A stretch of 64,000 nucleotides of DNA from Streptomyces toyocaensis (lineage in GTDB: Bacteria > Actinomycetota > Actinomycetes > Streptomycetales > Streptomycetaceae): contig NZ_JFCB01000012.1 in NCBI RefSeq assembly GCF_000725125.1, positions 1 to 64,000 of the forward strand, given 5' to 3'. Shown one piece after another: positions 1-8,652 of this stretch. How positions within the stretch are numbered: the stretch's first letter is position 1; each line of letters opens with the position of its first letter. Position numbers and translations under genes: made by a program. The notes under the pieces were generated by a model. That model was given only the letters and a program-made list of their open reading frames with translations. It was not told the DNA's origin and did not search any database.

Positions 1-922
1 CAGGCGTGCCCAGCGCGGGTGCGCCCGGCGCGGGCGGCGGCGTTCCCCGTCCCGCCCCGGGGTCCGGGAGCGCGGGCGCCACAGCCGTCGGCGGGAGCTG
101 ACTGCCGCCCGACAGCAGCGCCGTCCGCGCCTCCGCCGTCACGGAGGGCGGGGACGGCGTGTCGTCGCCGGACTCGCTCAGCTGCGGGGCGAACACCGTC
201 TCCGGCAGCGGCACGGAACGGTCCTCACCGGCATCGGCGTTGGTGTCCGTACCGGCCCACGGCGTCGCCCCGGCGGGCATGCCGGCCCCCTCCCGGGAGT
301 CCCCGGCGGCGGGCCACGCCGCCCCGCTCCCCGCCCCGGCAGCCGGACCCGCCGGCCCCGCCGGAGCGTCCTGCGGCCCCGCGTCCGGGCCCGGCGCGGC
401 AGGCACGGAGTCCGATGCCCGGCCCGACCCCGACCCCGCACCACCGGACGAACCGGAGCCGGAGGCGGATGCGGAGGACGCGGCGCCCGGAGCCGGAACC
501 TGCCCCGGAACCGCGCCGGCCCCCGCGCCCTCCCCGCGCCGGTCCGGAATCCCCAGCCGGTCCGCCGCCTCCTGCAGCCACTCCGGCGGACTCAGCAGGA
601 ACGACGTCTGATTCAGATCCACCCGCGCGGGCGGCACCGGCGCCGGCTCGGGCGCCGCGGCCGCACGGCCGTACTCCTCCTCGTACCGGCGGATCACCTC
701 ACCCACCGGAAGCGCGGGCCACAACGTCGCCTCGCCGCTGTCCCGGGCGATCACCAGCCGCTGCGCACCACCGTCCGAACGGGGCCCGTCCGCACGGTCC
801 TCCGCCCACACCACGAACCCGAGGTCGAACTCCCGCACCCGCACCTCACGATGCTGGTACGACGGGACATCCCCGTTGACCCACTCCTCCGCGCGCTCCT
901 GCGCCTGCGCGAACGTCACCAT
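1..922 (-). CDS. YrhB-domain (Imm35-like) protein with proline/alanine-rich tail, cut by window edge
   Basis: An open minus-strand frame starts with ATG at 922 and runs off the left edge without a stop, so at least 307 codons are present and the C-terminus is missing. Residues 1 to about 85 (MVTFAQAQERAEEWV...) look like the YrhB/immunity-protein-35 fold: an N-terminal helix, a WxxD-type middle and an end around EVIRRYEEEYG. A conserved-looking SPPEWLQEAADRLGIPD segment follows at about 111-127, then a long Pro/Ala/Gly/Ser-rich low-complexity linker. YrhB domains are usually immunity proteins of polymorphic toxins or sit beside deaminases. The start lies 9 bp past the stop of the SMI1/KNR4 gene, so the two probably form an operon. 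What follows the linker cannot be seen. Confidence 0.75.
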   Translation of the reverse strand, partial: MVTFAQAQERAEEWVNGDVPSYQHREVRVREFDLGFVVWAEDRADGPRSDGGAQRLVIARDSGEATLWPALPVGEVIRRYEEEYGRAAAAPEPAPVPPARVDLNQTSFLLSPPEWLQEAADRLGIPDRRGEGAGAGAVPGQVPAPGAASSASASGSGSSGGAGSGSGRASDSVPAAPGPDAGPQDAPAGPAGPAAGAGSGAAWPAAGDSREGAGMPAGATPWAGTDTNADAGEDRSVPLPETVFAPQLSESGDDTPSPPSVTAEARTALLSGGSQLPPTAVAPALPDPGAGRGTPPPAPGAPALGTP

Positions 923-931
923 CGCCGAAGC

Positions 932-1951
932 TCACTCCCCCGCGGAAGAAACCGGAACGGCACGCGCGAACCCGCCGTCCACCATCAGATTCGCCACCGT
1001 CTCCAGCTCCGGCGGAGAACCCGCCAGCCGCGCGAGGAACGCGTCGAAGTCGTCACCGCACGCCAGCAGCAGCCGCTCCACCCGCTCGGCCGGCGGCCAC
1101 GACGGATCGACGTCCCGCGCGTCGTCGTACGCGCAGAACCACACCGAACCCTGCCGCTCGCCCCGCACCTTCACGGCCAGCAGACCGCCCTGCACGAAGG
1201 CCACGCACAGATAGTCCTTGGTCAGATGGTCACGCAGGCACTTGTTGACGTACACGAGGTCGTTGACCGCCGCCTCGTCCCGCACCGTGAAGAACGGCTG
1301 GTCCACCAGCAGACCCAGCTCCGCGTCCAGCGCCGTCCCCACCGGCGCGCAGCCACCCGCCGCCTTCAGGAACGACCGGTACGCACCCGGCAGCCGGTAC
1401 CCCAGATCCTCCTCGACACCCAGCACCTGCGACTCCGTCACCGCCACACCCGACTTCGGCAGCCCGAAATGCGCCGGACGCGTCTCCTGCAACGGCCGCG
1501 TGCCCCGCTTGCCGTGGTCCACCGCCGACGTCGCCACCCCGCCGTGATGCCGCAGCAGCGCCTTCACCTCGACCGGCACCAGCTCCAGCCGCCGCGTCCC
1601 CACCACGTGGTGCCACGTCCAGCCGTGCGGCGTCGCCACCGCGGGCACCGTGTCCCACAGCTCGTGCCCGCTCGCCGCCAGCGCCGCGTTCGCCGACACG
1701 TAGTCCGTCAGCCGCAACTCGTCGACACCGAAACCCTCCGGCGGCTCCGCGATCTCCACCGCCGCACGCGCGTAGGGCGAGAAGTCGGGGTAACCACGCT
1801 CGTCCACCCGCACCCCTCCCGGATGGCGGGCCGCCCGCACCGGATCCGGGAAGTGCACGACCTGCCCGGCGTAGGCCGCGTTCGGCGGCGCGGCGTGTCC
1901 CCCGGCCTGGCGGCCGGGAGGTGCCCCCAGCCCGAGCCGACCTGTCGTCAT
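932..1951 (-). CDS. SMI1/KNR4 (SUKH) family protein
   Basis: This encodes 339 residues from ATG 1951, chosen because an AGGGGG ribosome site lies about 9 nt upstream. The C-terminal half (from about residue 190) has the SMI1_KNR4 pattern: VTESQVLGVEEDLGYRLP, then YRSFLKAAGGC, then a strand-rich stretch ending in VWFCAYDDARD. SUKH domains are typical immunity proteins that neutralise nuclease or deaminase toxins by direct binding. The N-terminal half is not recognised. It is transcribed towards the YrhB gene and diverges from the YwqJ/SUKH-3 pair across a 344-bp gap. The family call is good; what it neutralises, if anything, is inference. Confidence 0.75.
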   Translation of the reverse strand: MTTGRLGLGAPPGRQAGGHAAPPNAAYAGQVVHFPDPVRAARHPGGVRVDERGYPDFSPYARAAVEIAEPPEGFGVDELRLTDYVSANAALAASGHELWDTVPAVATPHGWTWHHVVGTRRLELVPVEVKALLRHHGGVATSAVDHGKRGTRPLQETRPAHFGLPKSGVAVTESQVLGVEEDLGYRLPGAYRSFLKAAGGCAPVGTALDAELGLLVDQPFFTVRDEAAVNDLVYVNKCLRDHLTKDYLCVAFVQGGLLAVKVRGERQGSVWFCAYDDARDVDPSWPPAERVERLLLACGDDFDAFLARLAGSPPELETVANLMVDGGFARAVPVSSAGE

Positions 1952-2295
1952 GGCGGTTGCCCCCTGCGGCACTCTGTACGCCCGCACCGCCCACCTTCGG
2001 ACCGTTACGGAACGTATTCGACTGTCACGTCTGTCTCGACTGCTTACCGCCACGACCCGCACGGCGCCCGCACGCTCAACGCGCGGATCACCGCGTGGAT
2101 CGCGGTGCCGACAGCCTATGCGGTACGACCCGACCGGTCACCGGCACCGGTCACCCGCCCCTCCGCTTCCGTGACCAGCCGTCACCCTCCCGTGACAGCC
2201 CGCCCGGACACGGGCGTGTCGCACCGCCCCAGCTTCCGAATCAGCCGCGCCGTTTGGCACTCTGTGACCACCGGGGGGATGCTCGGGAGGGGATG
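1952..2295. other. Divergent intergenic region, 344 bp
   Basis: This separates the minus-strand SMI1/KNR4 gene from the plus-strand deaminase gene and should carry both promoters. Several GTCAC/GTGAC words occur at 2150-2200, but no promoter pair is convincing. No gene is seen. GGGAGGGG at 2285-2292 is the ribosome site of the deaminase gene. Confidence 0.4.
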
Positions 2296-2832
2296 ATGAT
2301 CATGAACGTGACGCAGCCGGGAACGCACACCGGCCCATCCGGCGACCCCCGCTCCGGCGACCCCCGCATCGGCTGGAGCGCCACCGGAACCACCCCCACC
2401 CCCACCCTCCACCACCGCCGCGACGGCATCCTGCCCACCATCGCCGCCGCCCTCTCCGTCCGCGGCGAAACCCTCACCGGCACCGCCGCCCGCGGCGACA
2501 CACCCCCCGCCCTCCACCCCCTCGTCAAGGACTTCCTCGACACCCTCACCAGCGACCAGCGCGACCGCTTCACCGGACGCTGCGCCGAAACCATCCTCAT
2601 CTCCCGGCACCTCACCACCGCCGACGCCGCACGCAGCAAACGCGCCGCACGCAAACCCATGACCAACGGCGAAGCACGCAAAGCCCTCAAGCAAGCCAAA
2701 CTCACCACCCGCCGCATCCGCGAGGACGGCGACCCCCTCCACGGCAGCTACGCCGCCCCCTGCCGCGCCTGCACCGCCCTCACCGCCCACTTCGGCGTCC
2801 GCATGGTCGACCCCGCCGCCACCAACGGCTGA
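2296..2832 (+). CDS. YwqJ-related putative deaminase
   Basis: This encodes 178 residues. The zinc-deaminase signature is visible: GRCAE at 94-98 (Cys-Ala-Glu, the proton-shuttling Glu region) and PCRAC at 155-159, the second metal motif. This matches the YwqJ-like branch of the nucleic acid/nucleotide deaminase superfamily, best known as toxin domains of polymorphic systems. The first 40 residues are Gly/Pro/Thr-rich and low complexity. Three in-frame ATGs (2293, 2296, 2302) follow GGGAGGGG; 2296 gives the best spacing. It is followed 41 bp later by a SUKH-3 gene. No secretion signal or trafficking domain is seen, so it may act inside the cell or be a resident copy. Catalytic activity is inferred from motifs only. 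Confidence 0.7.
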   Translation: MIMNVTQPGTHTGPSGDPRSGDPRIGWSATGTTPTPTLHHRRDGILPTIAAALSVRGETLTGTAARGDTPPALHPLVKDFLDTLTSDQRDRFTGRCAETILISRHLTTADAARSKRAARKPMTNGEARKALKQAKLTTRRIREDGDPLHGSYAAPCRACTALTAHFGVRMVDPAATNG

Positions 2833-2873
2833 ACCACCCCGCACCTCCCACGACCTCGACGAACGAAGAGCCG

Positions 2874-3368
2874 ATGCACACCGACCGCACCTCCACCACC
2901 CGCTTCGCCGTCCCCGTCGACGCCGCCCTGCGCGCCGCCGGATGGCAACCCGGACGCTGGGACATCAAACAGGCCGAGATCTGGGCCGACACCCTGCGCG
3001 ACCACACCTCACCCGCAGGACACCGCCACGCCGTCTTCCCCGCGGCCGTCGAAGCCTGGGCCGAATTCGGCGGCCTCCACATCACCCCCACCGGACCCGG
3101 CCGCCAAGTCGCCCCCGCCCACCTCCACATCGACCCCCTGCACGGACTCCACATGGCCCGCACCCTCGGCGACCTCGGCCGCGCCCTCGACACCGAGGTC
3201 AGCCCCCTCGGCGCCGAAACCGACACCCAGGCACTCCTCGCCATCGACACCCACGGCCGCGTCTACGCCCTCGACCACACCGGCGACTGGTACCTCGGCC
3301 CCACCATCGACCAGGGCATCGCCACCCTCGTCTCCGGCATCGAACCCGTCCGCCTCACCGCCGGCTGA
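2874..3368 (+). CDS. SUKH-3 domain immunity-type protein
   Basis: This encodes 164 residues. The N-terminus (FAVPVDAALRAAGWQPGR) is the hallmark of SUKH-3: a helix ending in AGWxPGR. Later motifs are EAWAEFGGLHI and, near the end, LAIDTHGRVYALD followed by WYLGPTIDQGI, as in the family. SUKH-3 proteins are thought to bind and neutralise toxin domains, often deaminases. Its place 41 bp after the YwqJ-type deaminase gene on the same strand suggests a toxin/antitoxin-like or effector/immunity pair. The stop at 3366-3368 lies 15 bp from the convergent kinase gene. Confidence 0.8.
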   Translation: MHTDRTSTTRFAVPVDAALRAAGWQPGRWDIKQAEIWADTLRDHTSPAGHRHAVFPAAVEAWAEFGGLHITPTGPGRQVAPAHLHIDPLHGLHMARTLGDLGRALDTEVSPLGAETDTQALLAIDTHGRVYALDHTGDWYLGPTIDQGIATLVSGIEPVRLTAG

Positions 3369-3382
3369 CCACCCCGCACCGG

Positions 3383-4699
3383 CTACGACGCCGGAATCAC
3401 CGCCGACACCCGGAAACCCCCCGCGTCCGTCGGCCCCGACACGAACACCCCGCCGAGCGCGGACACCCGCTCCTTCATCCCCACCAGACCGTTCCCACCC
3501 GACGGCAGCCCCGCCGACGACGCCGCCTCCGGCGGCGGCTCGTTCTCCACCTGCATCGCGATCTCCGACACCCGGTGCGCCAGACGCACATACGTCTTCG
3601 CACCCGCCGCGTGCTTGTGAACGTTCGTCAACGCCTCCTGCACCACCCGATACGCCGTCGCCTCCACCTCCGGCGCATACGCACGGCTCTCCCCCACCAC
3701 CGACAGATCCACGACCATCCCCGCGGCCGCCGACTGCCCCACCAACTCGTCGATCTCCGACAGCGACGGCCCCTCACCCGGCCCCCCGGCCCCGTCCACC
3801 GCCCGCGACGCCGCCGCCGCCGCGGCCACCCCCACCGCCGCCAACGGCACCGACGCCCGCTCCCGCCGCCGCACCCCGTCCCCACCGGACCGCAGCACCC
3901 CGAGCATCTCCCGCAACTCCGTCAACGCCTGCCGCCCCATGTCCCCCACCAGCGCGGCGTTCCGCACCGCCTTCTCGGGGTCCTTCCGCGCCACCGCCTG
4001 CAACGCCGCAGCGTGCACCACCATCAGACTCACCCGGTGCGCGACCACGTCGTGCATCTCACGGGCGATCCGCGTCCGCTCCTCGCTGCGCGCCCACTCG
4101 GCCCGCTCCTCCGCCCGCTCCGCCAGCAGCTGCAGCTCCCGCTCCAGACTGTCCGCCCGCTCCCGCAGACTCTCCATCAACCGCCGCCGCGCCCCCACGT
4201 ACAGCCCCAGCAGCAACGGAGGAGCCGTCACCCCCAGCGCCGTCGTGATCGACGCGAACGGCACGATCCAGTCCCCGACGTCCACGTCCTCCTTCGCGAT
4301 GTCCTGGCGCATCCGCACGAACATCACGATGAGCACCCCGACCATCTGCATCCCGGCCAGCGAACCGATGATCCGCCGCGGCAGATCCGACGCGGCCAGC
4401 GAATACAGGCCCACGATGCCCAACAGGAAACCCATCGAGGCCGGCGTCACCGCGATCGCCACCAGCACCACCGCGATCGGCCACTGCCGCCGCACCAGCA
4501 GCACCGACCCCGCCAGCACACCGAACACGATCCCCGCGGCCGCCGGGATGCCCGCCTCCCGCGCGAACGGGACCCCCTCAAGCCCGCACTCCAGCGCGGA
4601 CACCAGCGCGAGCCCCCCATCGAACACGGCACTGCGGCGCCGCTCCCACCACCACGGCCCTCCCCGGGCCGTCACATGGTCTTCCCCCGTCGTGGTCAT
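3383..4699 (-). CDS. Orphan sensor histidine kinase (HisKA_3 type)
   Basis: This encodes 438 residues. The N-terminal half holds four to five membrane segments (about 52-70, 75-103, 112-128, 145-169), then a coiled-coil-like stretch at 176-205. The dimerisation/phosphoacceptor helix has H216 in AREMHDVVAHRVSLM, the NarL-partner signature. The ATPase half has the N-box (VVQEALTNVHKHA) and a G-box near GGNGLVGMKERV. An Ala/Arg-rich insert at about 272-305 is unusual. No response-regulator gene is adjacent on either side, so the kinase is an orphan. Its natural partner would be a LuxR-type regulator elsewhere. The signal it senses is unknown. Confidence 0.88.
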   Translation of the reverse strand: MTTTGEDHVTARGGPWWWERRRSAVFDGGLALVSALECGLEGVPFAREAGIPAAAGIVFGVLAGSVLLVRRQWPIAVVLVAIAVTPASMGFLLGIVGLYSLAASDLPRRIIGSLAGMQMVGVLIVMFVRMRQDIAKEDVDVGDWIVPFASITTALGVTAPPLLLGLYVGARRRLMESLRERADSLERELQLLAERAEERAEWARSEERTRIAREMHDVVAHRVSLMVVHAAALQAVARKDPEKAVRNAALVGDMGRQALTELREMLGVLRSGGDGVRRRERASVPLAAVGVAAAAAASRAVDGAGGPGEGPSLSEIDELVGQSAAAGMVVDLSVVGESRAYAPEVEATAYRVVQEALTNVHKHAAGAKTYVRLAHRVSEIAMQVENEPPPEAASSAGLPSGGNGLVGMKERVSALGGVFVSGPTDAGGFRVSAVIPAS

Positions 4700-4860
4700 G
4701 CCTCCACCCTACGGGCGCCCCCCACCCGTCATCCGGCGAGTTTCCACGACAAACCCCCACCACACAGGGTGACCGATCGGACGCGGTACGCCCCGAAATC
4801 CCTCGAACTGCTGAATCGGTCACCGTTCGAAGGAGGAAGCCCACATTCCGCCCGGACGGT

Positions 4861-5739
4861 ATGCGTGTGACACACGCACCAGGCAAATACGCCGACTTCG
4901 AGGGCCTGCGCGAGCGGGCGGTGGAACTGCGACGGGCGGGACTGAGCCGACGCCAGATCCGCGACCGGCTCCACGTGGACAACAACGACATCCTCAACCG
5001 CCTCCTGCAGGGCGAACCGGCCCCGGAATGGACGAGACGGCCGAACGCGAAGGACGGGCTGCGGGAGAGGGCGAGAGATCTCCGGCTCCAGGGCTGGACG
5101 TACGACCAGATCCAGGTCGAGCTCGGCTGCTCCAAGAGCTCGATCTCCCTGTGGGTACGGGACCTGCCGAAGCCGGAGCGGAAACGCACCCGCGAGGAGG
5201 CCTCGGCGATCGCGAGGCGCGGCTGGGAAGCCACACTCAGGCGGCGCGAAGAGGAACGACAGCGGACCAAGGCGACCGCCGCCGGCGAGATCGGCACACT
5301 GACCGACCGCGAGCTGTTCATCGCCGGCGTGGCCCTCTACTGGGCCGAAGGCGCGAAGGACAAGCCGTACGCCAGGCGTGAGAACGTCCAGTTCGTCAAC
5401 AGCGACCCCGGCGTGATCCACGTCTACCTGGCCTGGCTGGACCTGCTGGGAGTGGAGCGCAGTCGTCTGCGCTACCGGGTCATGATCCACGAGACGGCCG
5501 ACGTCGAGGGCGCCGAGCGTCACTGGGCCGGGCTCCTGGGGATCGACGTGGCACTGCTCCAGAAGACGACCATCAAGAAGCACAACCCCAAGACCGTCCG
5601 CAAGAACGTCGGCGACGACTACCGGGGCTGCCTCGTCGTCAGCGTCCTGCGAGGTGCCGAGCTGTACCGTCGCATCGAGGGCTGGTGGTACGGCATAGTA
5701 GGAGCTGTCCGTCCGGACGATCTATCGAACCGGACATAA
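4861..5739 (+). CDS. HTH protein with LAGLIDADG-like C-terminal core
   Basis: This encodes 292 residues. Two N-terminal helix-turn-helix-like units repeat the same plan: LRERAVELRRAGLSRRQIRD at 16-35 and LRERARDLRLQGWTYDQIQ at about 64-82, followed by CSKSSISLWVRDL. A basic helical linker (115-145) leads to a C-terminal domain with FIAGVALYWAEGAKDK, FVNSDPGVIHVYLAWLDLLGV and a closing YRRIEGWWYGI. The GxxxYWAEG segment plus an NSD motif resembles the LAGLIDADG fold, so this could be a domesticated homing-endonuclease-like DNA-binding protein; that is inference. It resembles a widespread actinobacterial hypothetical family. The stop lies 6 bp before tRNA-Gln, so the two may be co-transcribed. 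AGGAGG at 4831-4836 is rather far (24 nt) from the only sensible start. Confidence 0.7.
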   Translation: MRVTHAPGKYADFEGLRERAVELRRAGLSRRQIRDRLHVDNNDILNRLLQGEPAPEWTRRPNAKDGLRERARDLRLQGWTYDQIQVELGCSKSSISLWVRDLPKPERKRTREEASAIARRGWEATLRRREEERQRTKATAAGEIGTLTDRELFIAGVALYWAEGAKDKPYARRENVQFVNSDPGVIHVYLAWLDLLGVERSRLRYRVMIHETADVEGAERHWAGLLGIDVALLQKTTIKKHNPKTVRKNVGDDYRGCLVVSVLRGAELYRRIEGWWYGIVGAVRPDDLSNRT

Positions 5740-5745
5740 GGGCTA

Positions 5746-5816
5746 TCCCGGGTCGTCTAAGGGCAAGACGGTGTCTTTTGGTGTCACTTATGGGGGTTCG
5801 AGTCCTCCCCCGGGAG
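5746..5816 (+). tRNA. tRNA-Gln (anticodon TTG)
   Basis: A full cloverleaf can be drawn. The acceptor TCCCGGG (5746-5752) pairs with CCCGGGA (5809-5815). The D stem is GTCT/AGAC, and the anticodon loop TTTTGGT places TTG at 5778-5780. The T stem GGGGG/CCTCC has the loop TTCGAGT. The discriminator is G5816. CCA is not encoded (CCCA follows). The anticodon stem GTGTC/GTCAC contains one T-T mismatch (30-40), which is unusual for a housekeeping tRNA. No repeat or integrase lies next to it, so it is not an integration target here. Confidence 0.88.
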
Positions 5817-5821
5817 CCCAG

Positions 5822-5862
5822 TGAGTGCGGGCCCTGAACATCTGCGTCAGGGCCCGCACTCA
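5822..5862 (+). terminator. Strong hairpin terminator after tRNA-Gln
   Basis: A perfect 16-bp inverted repeat (5822-5837 with 5847-5862) flanks a 9-nt loop, 6 bp after the tRNA. There is no U-tract, as is usual in Streptomyces. Confidence 0.85.
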
Positions 5863-5931
5863 TGTCCCCCCGGAAACGCCCCGGTATCCTGCGGGTGTCA
5901 CCCCCACCCCAACACAGCCGAAGGGCATCCC

Positions 5932-7377
5932 GTGAGCGCCATTCGCCCGGCAGCCGTCGTCGTACTCGCAGCGGGTGAGGGCACCCGTATGAAGTCGGCC
6001 ACACCGAAGGTCCTGCACGACATCTGTGGCCGTTCCCTGGTGGGTCATGTGCTCACCGCCGCCGGTGAACTCGAGCCGGAGAACCTGGTCGTCGTCGTGG
6101 GGCACGCCCGCGAGAAGGTGACCGCGCACCTCGCCGGGATCGCCCCGGCCGTCCGCACCGCCGTTCAGGAGGAGCAGAACGGCACGGGTCACGCCGTGCG
6201 GATGGGGCTGGAGGAGCTGGGCGGTTCCGTGGACGGGATCGTGGTGGTCGTGTGCGGTGACACCCCGCTGCTGACGGGTGGGACGCTGCGGCAGTTGTCC
6301 GCGACGCACGCGGCGGACGGCAACGCGGTGACCGTGCTGACGGCCGAGGTGCCGGACGCGACGGGGTACGGGCGGATCGTCCGTGACGGCACCGGTGCCG
6401 TGACGGCGATCGTGGAGCACAAGGACGCGTCCGAGGCGCAGCGGGAGATCCGGGAGATCAACTCGGGGGTGTTCGCGTTCGACGGGGCGTTGCTCGCGGA
6501 TGCGCTGAAGAGGGTGCGTACGGACAACAGTCAGGGCGAGGAGTATCTGACGGACGTGCTCGGGATCCTGCGTGAGGCGGGGCACCGGGTGGGTGCGTCG
6601 GTGGCGGGTGATCACCGGGAGATCGCGGGGATCAACAACCGGGTGCAGTTGTCGGAGGCGCGGCGGATCCTGAACGACCGGTTGCTGACGGCGGCCATGC
6701 TGTCGGGGGTGACGGTGGTGGACCCGGCCACGACGTGGGTGGACGCGACGGTGACGTTCGAGCGGGACGTCCTGGTCCATCCGGGTACGCAGTTGCACGG
6801 TGCGACGCATCTCGCCGAGGGGTGCGAGGTGGGTCCGAACGCGCGGCTGACGGATACGCGGGTGGGTGCGGGCGCGCGGGTGGACAACACGGTGGCGCTG
6901 GGTGCCGAGGTGGGTCCTGAGGCGACGGTCGGGCCGTACGCGTATCTGCGTCCGGGGACGGTGCTGGGCCGTAAGGGCAAGATCGGTACGTACGTGGAGA
7001 CGAAGAACGCGTCGATCGGTGAGGGGACGAAGGTTCCGCATCTGTCGTATGTGGGTGATGCCACGATCGGCGAGTTCTCGAACATCGGTGCGGCGAGTGT
7101 GTTCGTCAACTATGACGGGGAGCACAAGCACCACACGACGGTCGGCTCGCACTGCAAGACGGGTTCGGACAACATGTTTGTGGCGCCTGTCACGGTCGGG
7201 GACGGTGCCTACACGGCTGCCGGCTCGGTGATCACGAAGGATGTGCCGCCCGGTTCGCTGGCTGTGGCCCGTGGTCAGCAGCGGAATATCGAGGGCTGGG
7301 TGGCCCGTAAGCGTCCGGGGAGTGCCGCGGCGAAGGCCGCGGAGGCGGCGTCCCGGGAGCCGGCCGAGGAGGGGTGA
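5932..7377 (+). CDS. glmU: Bifunctional GlmU: glucosamine-1-P acetyltransferase / GlcNAc-1-P uridyltransferase
   Basis: This encodes 481 residues from GTG 5932 (AAGGG 6-10 nt upstream). It makes UDP-GlcNAc for peptidoglycan in the cytoplasm. The N-terminal pyrophosphorylase domain has the nucleotide-binding [11 protein letters not shown] at 12-22, EEQNGTGHA and VCGDTPLL. From about residue 270 the left-handed beta-helix hexapeptide repeats appear (for example [16 protein letters not shown]), with [26 protein letters not shown] and [10 protein letters not shown] of the acetyltransferase active site. The C-terminus ends in an Ala/Glu-rich tail. It is probably co-transcribed with prs, which begins 88 bp later. 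Confidence 0.97.
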   Translation: MSAIRPAAVVVLAAGEGTRMKSATPKVLHDICGRSLVGHVLTAAGELEPENLVVVVGHAREKVTAHLAGIAPAVRTAVQEEQNGTGHAVRMGLEELGGSVDGIVVVVCGDTPLLTGGTLRQLSATHAADGNAVTVLTAEVPDATGYGRIVRDGTGAVTAIVEHKDASEAQREIREINSGVFAFDGALLADALKRVRTDNSQGEEYLTDVLGILREAGHRVGASVAGDHREIAGINNRVQLSEARRILNDRLLTAAMLSGVTVVDPATTWVDATVTFERDVLVHPGTQLHGATHLAEGCEVGPNARLTDTRVGAGARVDNTVALGAEVGPEATVGPYAYLRPGTVLGRKGKIGTYVETKNASIGEGTKVPHLSYVGDATIGEFSNIGAASVFVNYDGEHKHHTTVGSHCKTGSDNMFVAPVTVGDGAYTAAGSVITKDVPPGSLAVARGQQRNIEGWVARKRPGSAAAKAAEAASREPAEEG

Positions 7378-7465
7378 CCGGATTCCGCCGCCGCGAACAC
7401 CGCGTACCGTGATAAGTGCACATCCGCACCCCCACCTGCTGCGACACCTCTGAGGAGAAAGTGCT

Positions 7466-8446
7466 GTGACCGGGATCAAGACGACCGGGGAGAAGAAGAT
7501 GATGTTCTTCTCCGGCCGCGCACACCCCGAGCTTGCCGAGGAGGTCGCCCACCAGCTGGGTGTCGGGGTCGTCCCGACGAAGGCCTTCGACTTCGCCAAT
7601 GGCGAGATCTATGTGCGGTATCAGGAGTCGGCTCGTGGTGCCGACTGTTTCCTGATCCAGAGCCACACCGCTCCGATCAACAAGTGGATCATGGAGCAGC
7701 TGATCATGATCGACGCGCTGAAGCGTGCGTCGGCCAGGTCGATCACGGTCATCGTGCCGTTCTACGGTTACGCGCGGCAGGACAAGAAGCACCGGGGCCG
7801 TGAGCCGATCTCGGCGCGTCTGATCGCTGATCTGATGAAGACGGCGGGCGCGGACCGGTTGCTGACGGTGGATCTGCACACGGACCAGATCCAGGGCTTC
7901 TTCGACGGTCCGGTGGACCATCTGTTCGCGTTGCCGCTGCTGGCGGACTACGTGGGCGCGAAGGTGGACCGTTCGAAGCTGACGGTGGTGTCTCCGGACG
8001 CGGGCCGTGTGCGGGTGGCGGACCGCTGGTGCGACCGGCTGGGTGCGCCGCTGGCGATCGTGCACAAGCGCCGGGACAAGGACGTGGCGAACCAGGTCAC
8101 CGTGCACGAGGTGGTCGGTGAGGTGAAGGGCCGCGTGTGCGTTCTGGTGGACGACATGATCGACACGGGTGGCACGATCTGTGCGGCGGCGGACGCGTTG
8201 TTCGCGCACGGTGCGGAGGACGTCATCGTGACGGCGACGCACGGTGTGCTGTCGGGTCCGGCGGCGGACCGGTTGAAGAACTCGAAGGTGAGTGAGTTCG
8301 TGTTCACGGACACGCTGCCGACGCCGAGTGAGCTGAGCGAGAGCCTGGACAAGATCAAGGTGCTGTCGATCGCGCCGACGATCGCGCGTGCGGTGCGTGA
8401 GGTGTTCGAGGACGGTTCGGTGACGAGCCTGTTCGACGAGCAGTAA
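7466..8446 (+). CDS. prs: Ribose-phosphate pyrophosphokinase (PRPP synthetase)
   Basis: This encodes 326 residues from GTG 7466, behind AGGAG at 7453-7457. It makes PRPP from ribose-5-phosphate and ATP for nucleotides, His and Trp. Visible motifs: the N-terminal MMFFSGRAHPELAEEVA, the flexible-loop region GYARQDKKHRGREPIS, the Mg-binding TVDLHTDQIQGFF, and the PRPP-binding loop VCVLVDDMIDTGGTI. The glmU-prs pairing is conserved in actinobacteria and bacilli. The product is cytosolic and forms hexamers in the family. Confidence 0.97.
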   Translation: MTGIKTTGEKKMMFFSGRAHPELAEEVAHQLGVGVVPTKAFDFANGEIYVRYQESARGADCFLIQSHTAPINKWIMEQLIMIDALKRASARSITVIVPFYGYARQDKKHRGREPISARLIADLMKTAGADRLLTVDLHTDQIQGFFDGPVDHLFALPLLADYVGAKVDRSKLTVVSPDAGRVRVADRWCDRLGAPLAIVHKRRDKDVANQVTVHEVVGEVKGRVCVLVDDMIDTGGTICAAADALFAHGAEDVIVTATHGVLSGPAADRLKNSKVSEFVFTDTLPTPSELSESLDKIKVLSIAPTIARAVREVFEDGSVTSLFDEQ

Positions 8447-8488
8447 GGGTTCTGCAGTCGGGCGCCCGTGCGGGTTCCGTTGATCGTT

Positions 8489-8518
8489 TTGGGTACGGCC
8501 TCCTGGTCCGAGTAGACT
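8489..8518 (+). promoter_or_regulatory. Candidate housekeeping promoter for rplY
   Basis: TTGGGT (8489-8494) and TAGACT (8513-8518) are separated by 18 bp, a reasonable SigHrdB-type match in the 206-bp gap before rplY. It implies a leader of about 125 nt. Confidence 0.5.
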
Positions 8519-8549
8519 GTTGCAGTTGCTCGGCGAGGGAGGCCGTACC
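8492..8549 (+). repeat. 12-bp perfect inverted repeat spanning the rplY promoter
   Basis: GGTACGGCCTCC (8492-8503) is repeated inverted as GGAGGCCGTACC (8538-8549), 34 bp apart. The left arm overlaps the candidate -35 and spacer, and the right arm lies in the transcribed leader. It could be a protein-binding dyad or a stem in a longer transcript. Confidence 0.55.
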
Positions 8550-8652
8550 GCTTCATACGAGGCTTGTACGGCGGTCCGTTATCGACGCGCTCTTCGTAGC
8601 AGGCCGTTCGTGGCCGGGTGACCACGTCCGTTTCTGACTTCGAGGAGTGACC

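Noticed and set aside
3383..4699. Pairing of the histidine kinase with the response regulators at 16755 or 24017
   Set aside because: They are 12-20 kb away with no shared motif to support a link, and one lacks the phospho-acceptor.
2942..4870. A 642-codon plus-strand frame rich in Arg/Pro/His
   Set aside because: It overlaps the SUKH-3 gene and the histidine kinase. Its composition is that of a shadow frame.
5746..5816. tRNA-Gln as an integration target
   Set aside because: No duplicated 3' end and no integrase nearby; the only att duplication in the window is in pmt.
5860..7599. A 579-codon minus-strand frame over glmU
   Set aside because: It is antisense to glmU and prs with no recognisable motif.
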